A stretch of 64,000 nucleotides of DNA from Lichenibacterium dinghuense. GTDB lineage: Bacteria; Pseudomonadota; Alphaproteobacteria; Rhizobiales; Beijerinckiaceae. The translations under genes were made by a program, and so were the position numbers. The notes below the pieces were generated by a model. It did not search any database, was not told where the DNA came from, and saw only the letters and a list, made by a program, of their open reading frames with translations. Shown here piece after piece: positions 1 through 8,802 of this stretch (position 1 is its first letter; each line of letters opens with the position of its first letter). Where the stretch lies: positions 4,785,501-4,849,500 of the forward strand of contig NZ_JAJLMN010000001.1 in NCBI RefSeq assembly GCF_021730615.1. Reading direction: 5' to 3'.

Positions 1-654
1 ACGCATGCCGCGATGCCTACGTCAAACTCCGTCGCGGGGAGGGCGTGCGCGGCCTCCCAGACGGAAGGCTCCGCGACTCCGCCACCTGCGACGATGTCGG
101 CACCGACCACGCCGGCGACATGAAGCGGCTCTTTCCGAGCGGAACCGGGCTTGGCCCGCCATCTGCGAATCCCATGCAGATGCTGCCGCCGTGCGTGGCG
201 GGCTGGGCCGGGACGGAGGAGATCTCCTTCCACGACTGATGGGATCGGGCGCGAACCCCTCTCCCACGGCACCGTGTTCGGCCGCGACCCGCCGGCGGAT
301 CCGCGCCCCATCCACGCCGTCGTGGCCGCGCTGTCGGGGCTGATGCACGACGGCGTCGCCGCCGCCAGCGCGCATTTCGAGGATCGGATATGCACGCCCG
401 TACCCTGCCGGAGATCCGACCGTCTCCCGCATGCCCGGGCCCACAAAGGTCGTGGCGGTGAGTGACTGGAGGCGGCGGTGGCCGAGTGCGAGCGCGCGCA
501 CCTTCGCCAGCCGGGCCGAGGCCGGGCGCTTCGGCCGCGCCATGCTGCCCGCGGTGTTCCACGCCGTCGCGGCGTGACCGGCTGCGGCATCGCCCCCCGG
601 AGCCGCGTCCGCATCCCGCGCGTTGAGGGCTGCCCGTCACGCGAGACCGCGCCC
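1..654. other. No recognisable gene
   Basis: Very GC-rich sequence open in several frames on both strands. None of the translations shows a domain, a plausible start with ribosome binding site, or non-repetitive composition; they are dominated by Arg, Pro, Gly and Ala, as expected of noncoding or decayed high-GC DNA. I see no RNA gene or repeat here. A gene running in from the left edge cannot be excluded. Confidence 0.5.
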
Positions 655-936
655 ATGCCCTGGACCGCCATCACCGATCACGACGCCGTCGACAGCGGCA
701 CCATCCTCCGGATCGACAGCGGCTACAGCGACACCCCGCCGCAGAACGGCCACGTCGTCGAGCTCGCGCACGGCGCCACCGGCCGCGTGACGAGCCTCAC
801 GGTGGTGTCGGCCGCCGCCGACCGGCTGGAGCTGACCGACGGGCGGCGGAACTACGAACTCAAGCCCCACGCCGCGACCAAGCCCAACATCCTCGACCCC
901 GACGGCCGCTACCGCGACGCCTGGATCGTGAACTGA
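655..936 (+). CDS. Small hypothetical protein (93 aa)
   Basis: Unrecognised. It encodes a 93-residue acidic, polar protein without signal peptide or membrane segment. The chosen ATG begins at [10 protein letters not shown]; the reading frame stays open upstream but that part is Arg/Pro-rich and looks noncoding. The C-terminal half has alternating polar and hydrophobic residues suggesting a small beta-rich fold. It precedes the acyl-CoA dehydrogenase gene by about 90 bases on the same strand, but nothing links them functionally. Confidence 0.55.
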   Translation: MPWTAITDHDAVDSGTILRIDSGYSDTPPQNGHVVELAHGATGRVTSLTVVSAAADRLELTDGRRNYELKPHAATKPNILDPDGRYRDAWIVN

Positions 937-1024
937 CACGACAGCCGGCGGCCTTGCATCCTGCGCGGGCCGCCATAGGCTCGGACGCGAGCGAGCGGAG
1001 CCTCGCGGCGGGCGGGGGATCACC

Positions 1025-2203
1025 ATGGTTCAGGGCTCGAACGGCGGCGGGGCGCTCGACTTCGACCTCGGCGAGGACGCCGACCTGATCCGCGACCAGG
1101 TGCGGAGCTTCGCCGAGCACGAGATCGCGCCTCGCGCCGCCGCGGTCGACCGCGACAACGCCTTCCCGGCCGACCTGTGGGCCAAGATGGGCGACCTCGG
1201 GGTGCTCGGCATCACCGTGTCCGAGGACTACGGCGGGACCGGCCTCGGCTACCTCGAACACGTCGTCGCGATGGAGGAGATCTCCCGCGCTTCTGCGTCG
1301 GTGGGGCTGAGCTACGGCGCGCATTCGAACCTCTGCGTCAACCAGATCCACCGCAACGGCTCGGCCGAGCAGAAGGGCCGCTTCCTCGGCCGGCTCGTGT
1401 CGGGCGAGCACGTCGGCGCCCTCGCCATGAGCGAGGCCGGCGCGGGCTCGGACGTCGTCGGCATGACGACCCGCGCCGAGCGGCGCGGCGACCGATTTCG
1501 GCTCAACGGCTCCAAGATGTGGATCACCAACGGGCCGGACGCCCACGTGGTGGTGGTCTATGCCAAGACGGACCCGGAGGCCGGCCCGCGCGGCATCACA
1601 GCCTTCATCGTCGAGCGGGGATGCCCCGGCTTCTCCTCCTCCCCGAAGCTCGACAAGCTCGGCATGCGGGGTTCGAACACCTGCGAGCTCGTCTTCGCCG
1701 ACTGCGAGGTGCCGGCCGAGAACGTGCTCGGCGAGGTCGGGCGCGGCGTCAACGTGCTGATGAGCGGGCTCGACTACGAGCGCGCCGTGCTGGCGGCGGG
1801 GCCGCTCGGCATCATGCAGGCCTGCCTCGACGCCGTGCTGCCCTACGTGCACGAGCGCCGGCAGTTCGGCCGCGCGGTGGGCGAGTTCCAGCTCATGCAG
1901 GGCAAGCTCGCCGACATGTACACGACCCTGAGCGCCGCCAAGGCCTACGTCTACGCCGTGGCCAAGGCCTGCGACCGCGGCCGCACGACCCGCAAGGACG
2001 CGGCCGGCGCCATCCTCTACGCGGCCGAGCGGGCGACCTGGATGGCGCTGGAGGCGATCCAGTGCCTCGGGGGCAACGGCTACACGTCGGACTACCCGAC
2101 GGGGCGCCTTCTGCGCGACGCCAAGCTCTACGAGATCGGCGCCGGCACGAGCGAGATCCGTCGCATGCTCATCGGCCGCGAGCTGTTCGCCGAGACGGCG
2201 TGA
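1025..2203 (+). CDS. ivd: Isovaleryl-CoA dehydrogenase
   Basis: Full-length (392 aa) acyl-CoA dehydrogenase predicted to oxidise isovaleryl-CoA to 3-methylcrotonyl-CoA in leucine degradation, passing electrons from FAD to ETF. The order is the usual N-terminal helical domain, middle beta domain ([12 protein letters not shown], then [10 protein letters not shown]) and C-terminal helical domain ([21 protein letters not shown], ending in an [11 protein letters not shown]-type motif). The assignment to isovaleryl rather than another acyl-CoA rests on [15 protein letters not shown] and on the glutamate in [12 protein letters not shown], at the place where IVD carries its catalytic base. The leucine-pathway partners (mccA/mccB) are not next to it; the tRNA-Leu and the island follow directly. 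Start ATG follows a purine-rich GGGGGAT. Confidence 0.9.
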   Translation: MVQGSNGGGALDFDLGEDADLIRDQVRSFAEHEIAPRAAAVDRDNAFPADLWAKMGDLGVLGITVSEDYGGTGLGYLEHVVAMEEISRASASVGLSYGAHSNLCVNQIHRNGSAEQKGRFLGRLVSGEHVGALAMSEAGAGSDVVGMTTRAERRGDRFRLNGSKMWITNGPDAHVVVVYAKTDPEAGPRGITAFIVERGCPGFSSSPKLDKLGMRGSNTCELVFADCEVPAENVLGEVGRGVNVLMSGLDYERAVLAAGPLGIMQACLDAVLPYVHERRQFGRAVGEFQLMQGKLADMYTTLSAAKAYVYAVAKACDRGRTTRKDAAGAILYAAERATWMALEAIQCLGGNGYTSDYPTGRLLRDAKLYEIGAGTSEIRRMLIGRELFAETA

Positions 2204-2289
2204 CCCGGCCACCGGCGGCTCGATACCGTCGACGGGAGCCAGGATATCCGAATCGAGATGGGAAGCGCGAGCGGGGCGAAACATCGAAG

Positions 2290-2331
2290 GGGCCGAGCCC
2301 GATCCAAGGCCCTGGCGATCCGGCTCGGCCC
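2290..2331 (+). terminator. Hairpin between ivd and tRNA-Leu
   Basis: A perfect 10-base inverted repeat (GGGCCGAGCC at 2290-2299 and GGCTCGGCCC at 2322-2331) encloses a 22-base loop. It lies about 90 bases after the ivd stop and could end that transcript. No T-run follows, so it is not a standard intrinsic terminator and the role is inferred. Confidence 0.35.
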
Positions 2332-2464
2332 TGCGGAGGCGATGCGTGGACCGCCGTCGGAGCGCGGCGGGGAAGACCTGAGCCGGTGCGGTTTCGAGCG
2401 GCCCCGAAACGGCCCGCGCTGCCGATTGACAGTCCTCCGGCTGCTCCCTAGAAGGTCGGGCAAG

Positions 2465-2549
2465 GCCCTGGTGGCGGAATTGGTAGACGCGCTGGTTTCA
2501 GGTACCAGTGGGTAACACCGTGGAGGTTCGAGTCCTCTCCAGGGCACCA
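2465..2549 (+). tRNA. tRNA-Leu (anticodon CAG), CCA encoded
   Basis: Acceptor stem GCCCTGG (2465-2471) pairs with CCAGGGC (2539-2545), followed by A and the encoded CCA. The anticodon stem CTGGT/ACCAG encloses TTCAGGT with anticodon CAG at 2499-2501. The long variable arm and the length of 85 with CCA fit a leucine tRNA. Its 3' end is the integration site of the island that follows. Confidence 0.96.
2533..2549 (+). repeat. attL: 3' end of tRNA-Leu
   Basis: The 17 bases TCCTCTCCAGGGCACCA closing the tRNA recur exactly at 51867-51883. The tRNA stays intact on this side, as is usual for islands inserted by tyrosine recombinases into tRNA 3' ends, and the integrase starts 86 bases further on. 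Confidence 0.85.
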
Positions 2550-2613
2550 CTCACTTCGCAAGTCATTGTTTTGCGAGGTGAATGAGCAAAATCAGCGACA
2601 TAGGCCAGCCCGA

Positions 2614-2636
2614 GTGATACAATCGGGTGATACAAA
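2614..2636 (+). promoter_or_regulatory. Repeated GTGATACAA, possible integrase arm sites
   Basis: GTGATACAA occurs at 2614-2622 and 2627-2635, between attL and the integrase ATG. The longer form GGTGATACAAA recurs exactly at 51794-51804, about 65 bases inside attR. Repeats of this kind at both ends of a tyrosine-recombinase element could be arm-type binding sites. This is inference; they also overlap the integrase translation start region. Confidence 0.4.
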
Positions 2637-4261
2637 TGGCCCTGCGCATGGCGAGCCCGTTCGAACATCCCAAGACCGGCGTTTTTTGGTTCCGGCGTGG
2701 CGTGCCGAAGGACCTTCAGGCCCTGCTCGGCAAGAAGGAAGAGCTGCTCTCCCTTCGGACCAAAGATCCTGCAGAAGCAAGGGTGCGCTTCGCCGAGGTC
2801 TCAGCCAAGGTGGAAGCGCGATGGGCCAGCCTGCGTCTCGGGCCAAGCTCCCTGACGGAGCGCGAAGCTCACGAGCTGGCAGTTGCCATCCATGACCGAT
2901 GGCTCACGCATCACCTCGACAATCCCAGCGAACCGAGCGGCTGGCGTGCCGATCTGTTTGACCAGCTATGGGCCGAGCCGACCCGCTGGGATCTCAATCG
3001 CCTCATGGCCGATCGAATCCAGGACCTCGCAGTCTCCGTCAGTTCGCCCGCCCGCTCTCAGGAGAACTGGTGCCAGGGCCAAGCTGACGAGCGCTTGGCC
3101 GATCTCGGCCGGGTGGTCGATGCGGCAAGCCGCCTCAAGCTCGCCAAAGCGGTAGCTGCTGCGGTCCAGCGTGCAAGCCAGACGCTCTCGCGCGCGGCAC
3201 TGGGAACCTATCCTGGGCTGCACAGCCCTACTGCAAGCGTATTGTCAGCTCCGCTGGTCTGTCAACCACCCGTTGATTCACGAGCTGTAGCCAGAGAGGC
3301 TCAAGCAAATTTAGCTCTCACTGAATTGTTGAGTGGCTGGTGGGCGGAGGCCAAAGCCACCGGACGGAAAGTGAGCACCTACGACAACTATCGGAATACG
3401 ATTAATAACTTCGTGTCTTTTCTGAAGTTCGACGATGCTACGAAGGTGTCCACCGACGACGTCATAGCGTTCAAGGATTTCCGGCTCAGCACGCCGTCGG
3501 AGCGCACCAACCGGGTCCCGAGCGCGAAAACCGTCAAGGACACCGATCTTGCCGCCCTGAAAACAATCTTCGGCTGGGCAGTCGTGAACAGGAAGTTGGC
3601 AGTCAATCCCGCTGCGAGCGTGACAGTCAGAGTGGGAAAAGCACCGAAGCTTCGATCAAAGGGTTTCACGGAAGGGGAAGCGAAGAAATTGCTCTCCGCT
3701 GCCCTCGCCTACAAGCCGGGGGCTGAACGTGCATGCACGGCCGCTGCGAAGCGCTGGGTTCCCTGGCTCTGCGCCTTCACCGGCGCCCGCGTCGGCGAGA
3801 TTGGCCAGCTACGGAAGCAGGATGTGCGTCGCGAGGGGGACTGGTGGGTGATTCGGATCACGCCCGAGGCAGGCACGGTCAAAACCGATGAGGCGCGAGA
3901 GGTGGTCATCCATTCTCAGGTCGTGAAACTTGGTTTTCCACAGTTCGTATCGCAGAGCGCGGAAGGCCCCTTGTTCCTCCTCCCTGGAAAGCAAGGCGAT
4001 GTGCTCGGGCCACTGCAAGGGCTCAAAAACCGACTCGCGGAGTTCGCTCGTGAGATCGTGACCGATCCGAACGTCGCACCAAACCACGGTTGGAGACACC
4101 GGTTCAAAACCATCGGCATTGAGGCCGGGATAGAAACCCGCGTCCTCGACGCGATTCAGGGTCATGCCGGTCAGTCGGTCTCCGATCGTTATGGCGAGGT
4201 CACTCTTCGAGCGCGAGCGACAGCCATAGAGAAGCTTCCCTGGGTCGATCAGTCAGAGTGA
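2636..4261 (+). CDS. Tyrosine site-specific integrase
   Basis: A 541-residue integrase predicted to move the island in and out of tRNA-Leu. The N-terminal ~90 residues form the small integrase-associated domain beginning MALRMASPFEHP; a SAM-like core-binding domain follows around 220-330 and the catalytic domain around 340-530. Catalytic residues visible in ATG numbering are Arg385 (TGARVGEI), His484 with Arg487 (NHGWRH), His510 (QGHAG) and the nucleophile Tyr519 (SDRYG). The ATG at 2636 is preferred to the in-frame GTG at 2627, which lies in a repeat. The gene is complete and directly follows attL. The stop overlaps an alternative upstream start of the helicase gene. Confidence 0.93.
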   Translation: MALRMASPFEHPKTGVFWFRRGVPKDLQALLGKKEELLSLRTKDPAEARVRFAEVSAKVEARWASLRLGPSSLTEREAHELAVAIHDRWLTHHLDNPSEPSGWRADLFDQLWAEPTRWDLNRLMADRIQDLAVSVSSPARSQENWCQGQADERLADLGRVVDAASRLKLAKAVAAAVQRASQTLSRAALGTYPGLHSPTASVLSAPLVCQPPVDSRAVAREAQANLALTELLSGWWAEAKATGRKVSTYDNYRNTINNFVSFLKFDDATKVSTDDVIAFKDFRLSTPSERTNRVPSAKTVKDTDLAALKTIFGWAVVNRKLAVNPAASVTVRVGKAPKLRSKGFTEGEAKKLLSAALAYKPGAERACTAAAKRWVPWLCAFTGARVGEIGQLRKQDVRREGDWWVIRITPEAGTVKTDEAREVVIHSQVVKLGFPQFVSQSAEGPLFLLPGKQGDVLGPLQGLKNRLAEFAREIVTDPNVAPNHGWRHRFKTIGIEAGIETRVLDAIQGHAGQSVSDRYGEVTLRARATAIEKLPWVDQSE

Positions 4262-4323
4262 TCCCTAGCGCCAGCCAGCTCGTGACCTTTTCCGCCCCCG
4301 ACTCCCATGCGAGGCTGGGTGGC

Positions 4324-6522
4324 ATGACCTCGGTTCCGCTTCAGGCGAGCTCTGCCCCGATCGAGAACCTCGCCGGGCTCGTCGAGCGCGTGACCTTCCA
4401 CAATGAGGAAAACGGCTTCTGCGTGCTGCGGCTCAAAGCCCGCGGGCAGCGCGACCTCGTCACTGTCATCGGGCACGCCGCCATGATCTCGGCCGGCGAG
4501 TGGGTCCAGGCGGCGGGGACCTGGACGAACGACCGCACCCACGGCCTCCAGTTCCGGGCCAACTTCCTGAAGGCAACCGCGCCGACGACGCTCGACGGCA
4601 TCGAAAAGTACCTCGGCTCGGGGATGATCCGGGGTATCGGCCCGGCCTACGCGAAGCGGCTCGTCCGCGCTTTCGGCGAGGCCGTCTTCGATGTCATTGA
4701 GGCCGACCCGAGCCGCCTGCGCGAGGTCGAGGGCATCGGCCCCGTCCGGGCGCAGCGTATCGCCGCGGGCTGGGCCGAGCAGAAAGTCGTACGCGAGATC
4801 ATGCTGTTCCTGCACGCCCACGGGGTGGGGACGAGCCGGGCAGTGCGGATCTACAAGACCTACGGCGCCGAGGCCGTCGCGACCATCACGGAAAACCCCT
4901 ATCGGCTCGCGCGCGACATCCGCGGCATCGGCTTCAAGACAGCGGACCAAGTGGCGGTGCGGCTCGGCATCGCCAAGGATGCCATGGTGCGGGTGCGGGC
5001 GGGGGTGAGTTACGCGCTCGCCGAGGCGATGGATGAGGGCCACTGCGGCCTGCCCGAGGACGACCTCTTGCGCACCGGCGCCGAGCTGCTGGAGGTCATG
5101 GGCGAGCGCCTCACCGCCGCCCTGGCGCTGGAGCTTGCGGACGGCGCCGTGGTGGCTGACGCGGTCGGGGAGCGCCGGTGCGTGTTCCTCGCCGGCCTGT
5201 ACCATGCCGAGCGGGACATCGCCGAACGACTCCGGGCGCTCGCGGCCGGCGAAACGCCCTGGCCTGCCATCGACGTCGAGCGGGCCGTGCCGTGGCTGGA
5301 GGGTCGCGCCGGGATCACCCTCGCCCCGAGCCAGCGCGAGGCCCTCCGCCTCGCTGCGGCGAGCAAAGCCCTCGTCATCACCGGCGGGCCAGGGGTCGGC
5401 AAGACGACCCTCGTCAACTCGATTCTGAAGATGCTCGTGGCGAAGGGCGTCGCGGTCGCGCTCTGCGCCCCGACGGGCCGTGCCGCGAAGCGGCTGACGG
5501 AGAGCACGGGCGTCGAGGCCAAGACGATCCACCGCCTGCTGGAGACCGACCCAAAGAACGGCGGCTTCAAGCGCGACGAGGCGAACCCGCTCGCCTGCGA
5601 CCTGCTCGTGGTCGACGAGACGTCGATGGTGGACGTGCTGCTGATGCGGGCGCTCCTGCGCGCCCTGCCGTCACGGGCCGGGCTGCTGCTCGTCGGCGAC
5701 GTGGATCAACTCCCCTCGGTCGGGCCAGGGCAGGTCCTCGCCGACGTGATCGGCTCCGGCGCCGTGCCGGTGGTGCGGCTGACGGAGGTGTTCCGGCAGG
5801 CCGCGACGAGCCGCGTCATCGTCAACGCTCACCGCATCAACGCTGGGCAGATGCCCGAGGTGACGCCGGCCGGGGCCGAACGGAGCGACTTCTATGTCGT
5901 CGACGCGGCCGAGCCGGAGGTGGCCGTGGCCAAGGTGCTCGCCGTCGTCCGCGAGCGCATCCCGCGCGCTTTCGGCCTCGATCCCGTGCGAGACGTGCAG
6001 GTGCTCTGCCCGATGAACCGCGGCGGCGTCGGCGCCCGCTCGCTCAACGTCGAACTCCAGCGCGCCCTGAACCCGCCGGGCGAGGTCCGAGTCGAGCGCT
6101 TCGGCTGGACCTACGGGCCGGGCGACAAGATTATGCAGATCGAGAACGACTACGACAAGGAGGTGTACAACGGCGACCTCGGCCTCGTGGCCCGGATCGA
6201 CGCGGAGGCGGGCGAGCTGGTCGCGACCTTCGATGGGCGCGAGGTGGTCTACGGCTTTGGCGAGCTGGACGCTCTGGTCCTGGCGTACGCCACAACGGTC
6301 CACAAAGCCCAGGGGTCGGAGTACCCGGCGGTGGTCATCCCAGTCATGACCCAGCACTACGCCATGCTGGCCCGCAACCTCCTCTACACGGGCGTGACCC
6401 GGGGCAAGCGGCTTGTCGTGTTGGTGGGCCAGCGCAAGGCCATCGCGATGGCGGTCCGAAACGGTGGGCAGCGCCGGCGGTGGTCGAAGCTAGGCGAGTG
6501 GCTCGCGCCAGTGCACGCCTAG
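4324..6522 (+). CDS. RecD-like ATP-dependent DNA helicase (RecD2 type)
   Basis: A 732-residue superfamily 1B helicase, expected to unwind DNA 5' to 3' without RecB or RecC. The N-terminus carries an OB-like region, then helix-hairpin-helix segments (MIRGIGPAYAKRL and IGPVRAQRIAAG). Walker A GGPGVGKTT lies near residue 356 and a Walker B-type VVDETSMVD near 430. QLPSVGPGQVLADV and, near the C-terminus, YATTVHKAQGSEYP are helicase motifs. The ATG at 4324 gives the usual family start (LAGLVERVTFHNEENGFCVL); a GTG at 4258 overlapping the integrase stop would add 22 residues. It sits directly behind the integrase, which suggests a role in element maintenance or repair, but RecD2 genes also occur on chromosomes. 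Confidence 0.9.
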   Translation: MTSVPLQASSAPIENLAGLVERVTFHNEENGFCVLRLKARGQRDLVTVIGHAAMISAGEWVQAAGTWTNDRTHGLQFRANFLKATAPTTLDGIEKYLGSGMIRGIGPAYAKRLVRAFGEAVFDVIEADPSRLREVEGIGPVRAQRIAAGWAEQKVVREIMLFLHAHGVGTSRAVRIYKTYGAEAVATITENPYRLARDIRGIGFKTADQVAVRLGIAKDAMVRVRAGVSYALAEAMDEGHCGLPEDDLLRTGAELLEVMGERLTAALALELADGAVVADAVGERRCVFLAGLYHAERDIAERLRALAAGETPWPAIDVERAVPWLEGRAGITLAPSQREALRLAAASKALVITGGPGVGKTTLVNSILKMLVAKGVAVALCAPTGRAAKRLTESTGVEAKTIHRLLETDPKNGGFKRDEANPLACDLLVVDETSMVDVLLMRALLRALPSRAGLLLVGDVDQLPSVGPGQVLADVIGSGAVPVVRLTEVFRQAATSRVIVNAHRINAGQMPEVTPAGAERSDFYVVDAAEPEVAVAKVLAVVRERIPRAFGLDPVRDVQVLCPMNRGGVGARSLNVELQRALNPPGEVRVERFGWTYGPGDKIMQIENDYDKEVYNGDLGLVARIDAEAGELVATFDGREVVYGFGELDALVLAYATTVHKAQGSEYPAVVIPVMTQHYAMLARNLLYTGVTRGKRLVVLVGQRKAIAMAVRNGGQRRRWSKLGEWLAPVHA

Positions 6523-6534
6523 AGTTGCTGCTAT

Positions 6535-6798
6535 TCAAGCTCGGCCGTATGCGTCGCAGCCGGCGAATGCAAAGTAGTTGCGGCACTCGTCGGGTTCAAA
6601 TCGGGTGTTTGCATTCCGGATTAGCCGCTCGCGCATGTCTAGCGACAAGGCTCCCATCATCATGCTCTCCGTGGTCACGACACCATGGAAACATAACCAC
6701 GATCTTCCCACTACCTCACCCGCCTCAGCTACAAAGGCAGCGGCTCTAGCGGGGGCGCTGTGGTGCTCGTGGTAAATTAAGCTGCTGACGCACCTCAC
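6535..6798 (-). CDS. Possible small protein behind the HEPN gene (87 aa)
   Basis: Unrecognised reading frame of 87 codons starting inside the last 53 bases of the HEPN-like gene and ending 12 bases from the helicase stop. Its composition is less Arg/Pro-skewed than antisense frames nearby, with a mixed sequence (for example SWLCFHGVVTTES and FEPDECRNYFAFAG) that looks protein-like, and the region is lower in GC than its surroundings. The long overlap and lack of a clear ribosome binding site count against it. If real, it would be translated together with the HEPN protein. Confidence 0.35.
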   Translation of the reverse strand: MRCVSSLIYHEHHSAPARAAAFVAEAGEVVGRSWLCFHGVVTTESMMMGALSLDMRERLIRNANTRFEPDECRNYFAFAGCDAYGRA

Positions 6799-7627
6799 CA
6801 GACATATGAATGTTTTCGGCAGCCCATTCCCTGAGCTGCTCCACTATTTGCAAATTTAAAGGCGACCTGTCGATCTGAGCCAAGCGGACAAGGTGATTGT
6901 GAAGGGGAGATCCATGTAGGTGCTCCCCGCCGAAGCTGCTTTCGCCCTCGGTGCGCGTCTCGAAAAAGGCGAAATTCATGCTGGTGAATGCGTCGCGAAG
7001 CGCACGGCTCTGGCCGACTTGATAGCGCTCGACGAATAGCCGCTCCAGCAATCGTGAGGGATCGATCATCCAATCTTGGATATCGGCCATTTGATCATGG
7101 AACATAAGGCCGGCGCTTTGATGGGCGAAGAGGTCGCCTCCGGTCAGATTTACTGCCCGCATAAGGCGGCGAAAGGCGCAGCACAAGATGTCGAGCGCGT
7201 GCAGCACCGGCCCATTCACGAAAGTGCCTTCGAATGCATATCGATTGTCGGGCGATCCATATCTCGCAAGGTATTCGATATAAAGAGCGGTCGTCTGGCC
7301 TTGCCAGCGTTCGCGACCTCTCGCTGTTGTTTCTGGAAGATCGAGCGAGTCAGGGATAATATTCTGCGGATCGTTCTGACGCACATCACGAAATAAGCGC
7401 ATAAGATCGTGACCGTAATTCTGCGCATGCCAGTCCTGGAGAAGCAACAGCGCCTTCAAATACTTCTCGCATGCTTGCCCTGCGCACCAGTAGAATACAT
7501 GAAACAAGCCATTGGCATAGGCAGACCGAGCCGTGACATAGTCCTCATCGGCCGGATCAATGTGCAGTCGCAGTGTCAGATCGATCTTCCGATCAGAGAG
7601 GCTCATCTCTAGTGGGGACCTCGACAT
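6746..7627 (-). CDS. HEPN-like domain protein
   Basis: A 293-residue soluble protein. Residues about 30-85 (ARSAYANGLFHVFYWCAGQA, then CEKYLKALLLL and YGHDLMRLF) match the HEPN pattern of a helix ending in QA-x-EKxLKA followed by a short HDL motif. HEPN proteins are often ribonucleases or adaptors in toxin-antitoxin and antiphage systems. I do not see the canonical R-x4-6-H active site, so a binding or regulatory role is as likely as RNA cleavage. The C-terminal 190 residues are unrecognised. The start has GGAG 11-14 bases upstream. It is co-directional with the glycine-rich gene (75-base gap), and the DNA is clearly lower in GC than the flanks, which suggests separate acquisition. Confidence 0.65.
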   Translation of the reverse strand: MSRSPLEMSLSDRKIDLTLRLHIDPADEDYVTARSAYANGLFHVFYWCAGQACEKYLKALLLLQDWHAQNYGHDLMRLFRDVRQNDPQNIIPDSLDLPETTARGRERWQGQTTALYIEYLARYGSPDNRYAFEGTFVNGPVLHALDILCCAFRRLMRAVNLTGGDLFAHQSAGLMFHDQMADIQDWMIDPSRLLERLFVERYQVGQSRALRDAFTSMNFAFFETRTEGESSFGGEHLHGSPLHNHLVRLAQIDRSPLNLQIVEQLREWAAENIHMSGEVRQQLNLPRAPQRPR

Positions 7628-7702
7628 CTCAATATATCTCCAGAGTCATCGCAAAAATTAATTGCACAGATTGTGATTGGAGCGACACTCTACGATTGAA
7701 TA

Positions 7703-8476
7703 CTAGTCATCAATGAATTCATACTCGTCATCAAGTACACTGGCGCGCCACCGGTGCCCTCCTACTTCAAGCTGCTCGTTGATCCATGCGAGTGAAACCA
7801 CCTCGCGATCCCACCAGACCTCATAAAGGGGTAAACCCCGATTCGCAAAGTAGCGTTTCTTCAATTCCTCGACGATCAGCCTCCGTGCCTTATACTGAGG
7901 AGTATCTGGCGCGTCCCCGCCACGCCCCGGCTCCGTCACCGCTTCATAGTAGGGCCAACGCATATGCGCACGCCGCCGAGAGCCGAGGAGACCCGCGAGA
8001 TCATCCGGCATGTGTGCGCGACCTCCACGTCCCCCGCGACCTCCTGGCTGTGAGGATTCTCCGCCCTGACCACCGGCCGAAAACGAATTGTCACCAACGG
8101 CAAAGCCGTCCCCACCTTTTCCACTCTCGCCACCATTCTGACCGCCACGCGCCAGCAGAATAATTTTGCCATCAATCGAGATATGGGTGTCACCCGGCCC
8201 AATCGGCGGGTCGAGTTTGTCACTGTTTGCATGCTCATCCAAGCAAGTACCCACGGGAAGGACGTGACCATCACCGCCTCTTCCTCCCGGACCGATGCCA
8301 CCACGCCCACCCCGTCCACCAAGAGCGAGACTTCGGTCAGCGGCGACGGTCGCTTGACCACCATCGCCGCCCTTGCCGAAAACGGCATCACCGCCGGAGC
8401 CGCCTTCCGCAGAGCTATCATCTCCGGTTACGCTAGCATCACCGCCACGCCCACCGGAAGCCTTCTGCCTGACCAT
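7703..8476 (-). CDS. Glycine-rich repeat protein with conserved C-terminal domain
   Basis: A 257-residue protein. Residues 8-59 form a glycine-rich module of GGxGG units, followed by further GGRGG and GGQGG blocks to about residue 155. The C-terminal ~90 residues change to an ordinary globular composition (YKARRLIVEELKKRYFANRG, then YEVWWDREVVSLAWI). No signal peptide or membrane segment is visible. The first module aligns without gaps with the C-terminus of the membrane protein at 8799-9155 (32 of 52 identical by eye). The ATG at 8476 with an upstream purine stretch is preferred to a GTG at 8500. It diverges from the small gene at 8506. Function unknown; the module could form polyglycine-II-like helices for assembly. 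Confidence 0.7.
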   Translation of the reverse strand: MVRQKASGGRGGDASVTGDDSSAEGGSGGDAVFGKGGDGGQATVAADRSLALGGRGGRGGIGPGGRGGDGHVLPVGTCLDEHANSDKLDPPIGPGDTHISIDGKIILLARGGQNGGESGKGGDGFAVGDNSFSAGGQGGESSQPGGRGGRGGRAHMPDDLAGLLGSRRRAHMRWPYYEAVTEPGRGGDAPDTPQYKARRLIVEELKKRYFANRGLPLYEVWWDREVVSLAWINEQLEVGGHRWRASVLDDEYEFIDD

Positions 8477-8505
8477 AAGCTTACTCTTTAAGGAGATCAC
8501 GTTCG

Positions 8506-8802
8506 ATGGATGAAAACCAGATCGTGGATGGCCTGTCGCTCCGAGTATGGCAAGCGGTCTTTCGGCCCGGCATGGCTGAGTTTGCGGCTACAACGTTTGT
8601 CTTCACGCGCGAGTCGAATGATTTCGTTCGCATCGCCTTCGGGAATGCTGGGCCAAGGATCGATGCCGCAGGGGGAAGAGAACCTGTATACACTCATGCT
8701 GTGACACTCACGCCAGAAATGGCCGTGGACTTAGCCGGCCTGTTGCTGAAGCACTTTGCGGAGCCAACTAGCCAGCGTAGCTCTTCCAGCGCGGAGCTTT
8801 AG
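8506..8802 (+). CDS. Small protein, DUF3467-like shape (98 aa)
   Basis: A 98-residue soluble protein with a good ribosome binding site (AAGGAGATCACGTTCG before ATG). The pattern FVFTRESNDFVRIAFGNAGP followed by HAVTLTPEMAVDLAGLLLKH resembles the DUF3467 family, small proteins in which a beta hairpin is followed by a helix; the match is by eye and weak. It is transcribed divergently from the soluble glycine-rich gene, with 29 bases between the starts, and its stop overlaps the stop of the membrane glycine-rich gene by four bases. This tight packing suggests that the genes belong to one cassette. Confidence 0.6.
   Translation: MDENQIVDGLSLRVWQAVFRPGMAEFAATTFVFTRESNDFVRIAFGNAGPRIDAAGGREPVYTHAVTLTPEMAVDLAGLLLKHFAEPTSQRSSSSAEL

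Noticed and set aside
7703-8476. Mycobacterial PE-PGRS-like or collagen-like surface protein
   Set aside because: No PE domain, no signal peptide and no strict G-x-y collagen periodicity; only the glycine richness is similar.
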